Source of the DNA: Aquidulcibacter sp.
Lineage (GTDB): Bacteria > Pseudomonadota > Alphaproteobacteria > Caulobacterales > Aquidulcibacteraceae
Assembly: GCA_027532555.1 (NCBI GenBank)
Contig: JAPZTJ010000011.1
Coordinates: forward strand, 1 to 64,000
Length of the DNA: 64,000 bases
Direction of reading: 5' to 3'
Position 1 is the first letter of the stretch; the number at the start of each line of letters is the position of its first letter. The position numbers and the translations under genes are program-made. Shown piece after piece: positions 62,235-64,000 of this stretch. Below the pieces are notes generated by a model, which saw nothing but the letters and a program-made list of their open reading frames with translations, did not search any database and was not told the origin of the DNA.

Positions 62235-63620
62235 CTAAACAGAATTTTCGGTGGCAGGCAGCAATAATCTAGCCCGTAAACCGCCCAAATCCGATCGATC
62301 AAGTTTCAAGCTACCACCATAGGCGCGCGCCAATTCATCGCAAATCGACAAGCCAAGTCCTGAGCCCGGAAGAGTCTCATCCAAACGCGCGCCGCGCTTG
62401 ACAGCCGCGACCAAAGCGTCACCCTCTAGGCCCTCACCATCATCTTCAATGGTGATCTCAATCTGCCCAGTGGCAACCATGCGTGCTTCAATCTCCACAA
62501 GTCCACCGCCATACTTGCAGGCATTCTCAGACAAATTACCGATCAGATCTTCCAAATCTTCTTTTTCGCCGCGAAAAACCAAATTATCCTCAAAATTGGC
62601 TGTGACTTTCACGCCTTCAGCCTTGAACAATCGTCCTAACGTGCGGCTCACATCTTCAATCACAGGCCCAACTGGGGTGCGTGCGCCCAAGGATTCAGCT
62701 CGCGCCGCAGCGGAAGCACGCTTCAAATAATGCTCCACCTGACGGGTCATGGCCTGAGCTTGCCGCGCGACCAAATCTTCAAACTCACCCTTATTTTGAC
62801 GAGATTCATTAAGAAGGACAGAAAGCGGCGTTTTCAAAGCATGCGCCAGATTTCCAACATGGGTGCGCGCCCGCTCTACCACTTCTTGGTTATGCGAAAT
62901 GAGAGCATTGAGTTCCCCTGCCAATGGCGCAAGCTCTCGTGGCGCATCTTCATCTAGGCGGTCACGCTCACCATTGCGGATCATCGCGAGCTCGCGCCCC
63001 ATTCTGCGCAAGGGCTCAAGGCCTAATTGGACCTGCAAGAAGATGGCCCCTAACAGACCAAGTGCCAGTGCCAATAGACCTAAACTAAGCGCCAAATTAA
63101 AACGATCACCGGCGGCGACCGCCTCCCCGATATCTGCCCCAACCATCAAGAGGGTCTGACTGTTGCGGGAGGGCAGTTGCACCAAGCGGGCCGCAACCCT
63201 CAAGCGCTCCTTATTGCGGTTCATTTCTAAAGTCTGAGTGGTACCCGGCTGGGCTAGCACTTGTTCAAGCAAGACCACTGGCGGTTCAAACGGCTCGTCC
63301 CAAACAGAACGCGAACTCACACCTTGACCCAAAAGCTTGGGGCCAGCGGTCACATCGACAACCCGCCAATAATGCCCCGAAAGAGGGCGGACAAATCGCG
63401 GATCTGTTGGGGCTCGCGGCACCCGTAACTGCCCCTGTTCGTCGGTTTCAATGGTTGCAGCCAACGCATCAACCGAGACCGTTAGCTCACGATCAAAAGC
63501 TTCAAAAACGGAATTGCGAAACAAGGCGGACAGGCCATAGCCCGTTGCGACCAACACCAAGGCTGACCAAATAGCCGCTACAGCGACCAGTCTTCCTGCA
63601 AGGGAGCGCCGAGACCTCAC
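62235..63620 (-). CDS. Sensor histidine kinase, FeuQ/PhoQ-like
   Basis: A 461-residue kinase: helix 10-33, a periplasmic sensor to about 175, helix 176-197, HAMP, then a HisKA-like helix with VGNLAHALKTPLSVLLNES (phospho-acceptor His260) and a HATPase domain with LIGNLSENACKYG, IEDDGEGLE and GSGLGLSICDE. The Ala-H-A-L-K-T-P form of the H-box is typical of PhoQ/FeuQ kinases. It begins at a GTG inside the response-regulator stop. In rhizobia feuPQ also precedes the cytochrome c maturation genes (cycHJKL), which supports the match. Confidence 0.88.
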   Translation of the reverse strand: MRSRRSLAGRLVAVAAIWSALVLVATGYGLSALFRNSVFEAFDRELTVSVDALAATIETDEQGQLRVPRAPTDPRFVRPLSGHYWRVVDVTAGPKLLGQGVSSRSVWDEPFEPPVVLLEQVLAQPGTTQTLEMNRNKERLRVAARLVQLPSRNSQTLLMVGADIGEAVAAGDRFNLALSLGLLALALGLLGAIFLQVQLGLEPLRRMGRELAMIRNGERDRLDEDAPRELAPLAGELNALISHNQEVVERARTHVGNLAHALKTPLSVLLNESRQNKGEFEDLVARQAQAMTRQVEHYLKRASAAARAESLGARTPVGPVIEDVSRTLGRLFKAEGVKVTANFEDNLVFRGEKEDLEDLIGNLSENACKYGGGLVEIEARMVATGQIEITIEDDGEGLEGDALVAAVKRGARLDETLPGSGLGLSICDELARAYGGSLKLDRSDLGGLRARLLLPATENSV

Positions 63621-64000
63621 CCTTTACCTGACTGGCTGGATGCATCTGGGTCAAGCAATTGGTAGCCAAGGCCGCGCACCGTCGAGATACGATCTTGGCC
63701 AATTTTCTTGCGTAGCCGACCAACAAAGACTTCTATTGTGTTGGAATCACGATCAAAATCTTGATCGTAAATATGTTCGATCAGTTCCGAGCGGGGAACA
63801 ACGCGTCCGACATGGTGCATCAAATAGGTCAATAGACGAAGCTCGTGGCTGGTCAATTTCACGGGGTCGCCCGCTACCGTGGCTCGCTGTGCGCGTGGGT
63901 CAAGTCGCAGGTCACCGCACTCAAGCGCAGGCGTTGCATGGCCAGCGGCGCGGCGGACCAACGCGCGCAAACGCGCCAGCAATTCTTCGATGTGAAACGG
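63617..64000 (-). CDS. OmpR-family response regulator, FeuP-like, 5' end beyond window
   Basis: The readable part is 127 residues, entering mid-receiver: PFHIEELLARLRALVRRA is the end of the receiver and linker, then GDLRLDPRAQRATVAGDPVK, LTSHELRLLTYLMHHVGRVV and NTIEVFVGRLRKKIG form the winged helix. The phospho-acceptor Asp lies outside the window. It overlaps the kinase gene by four bases (GTGA), forming a co-translated pair. Confidence 0.88.
   Translation of the reverse strand, partial: PFHIEELLARLRALVRRAAGHATPALECGDLRLDPRAQRATVAGDPVKLTSHELRLLTYLMHHVGRVVPRSELIEHIYDQDFDRDSNTIEVFVGRLRKKIGQDRISTVRGLGYQLLDPDASSQSGKG

Overview
The window reads as chromosomal DNA of an alphaproteobacterium, most likely in or near the Caulobacterales. 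The evidence is a full CtrA box (TTAA-N7-TTAA) beside a GANTC methylation site, a DivJ/PleC-type kinase, DUF2336, DUF4167, DUF1491, DUF4170 and PCu(A)C proteins, a large TonB-dependent receptor, and the order response regulator-kinase-ccmIEFH-degP-response regulator-kinase-glnE known from alphaproteobacteria. No rRNA, tRNA, CRISPR array or prophage is visible. The genus cannot be named from sequence alone.

Layout. 1-5250: the tail of an IS66-family element, then a visibly AT-richer block with a TolC-like channel, a small lipoprotein, a methyltransferase-glycosyltransferase fusion and a DUF4422 glycosyltransferase; this looks like an acquired cell-surface module. 5495-17200: cobT without cobS beside it, a coupled pair of exported amidohydrolases, an ABC-F ATPase, a CtrA-box gene for a PAN-like secreted protein, DUF2336, and prfC. 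17248-25900: exported proteins of unknown role, a membrane histidine kinase, sufE, a stand-alone DnaA domain-IV-like protein, small membrane proteins, groESL with a CIRCE operator, and prmC. 26032-31236: TonB-dependent receptor, DUF4167 protein, and copper-chaperone lipoprotein.

31309-37339 is a tightly packed rightward series: ubiA, a DNA glycosylase, a CpcT-like lipoprotein, NnrU, a desaturase, an ETF-beta-type methyltransferase, an esterase lipoprotein, DUF2237, and an acetyltransferase. A divergent region at 38431-38591 then separates a leftward DUF2239/P-loop operon from ubiD and holds an inverted repeat laid over a promoter. A small gene at 40144-40377 is cut by an in-frame amber codon, and a 54-residue membrane protein sits at 41019-41183.

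43451-47679 is a leftward envelope cluster (pmbA, IMPase/CysQ-like, DUF4170, MsbA-like exporter). 47786-49431 is an operon of a six-EF-hand secreted protein, an ECF sigma factor and a small membrane protein that is a likely anti-sigma. 49513-64000 is the conserved leftward block for nitrogen control (glnE), envelope stress (degP plus a two-component pair) and cytochrome c maturation (ccmI, E, F, H), led by a FeuP/FeuQ-like pair whose regulator runs off the right edge.

The items most worth follow-up are the amber-interrupted small gene, the DUF2239 operon with its operator-like repeat, the EF-hand/ECF/membrane-protein operon, the DnaA domain-IV-only protein beside nested palindromes, and the intact/degenerate amidohydrolase pair.
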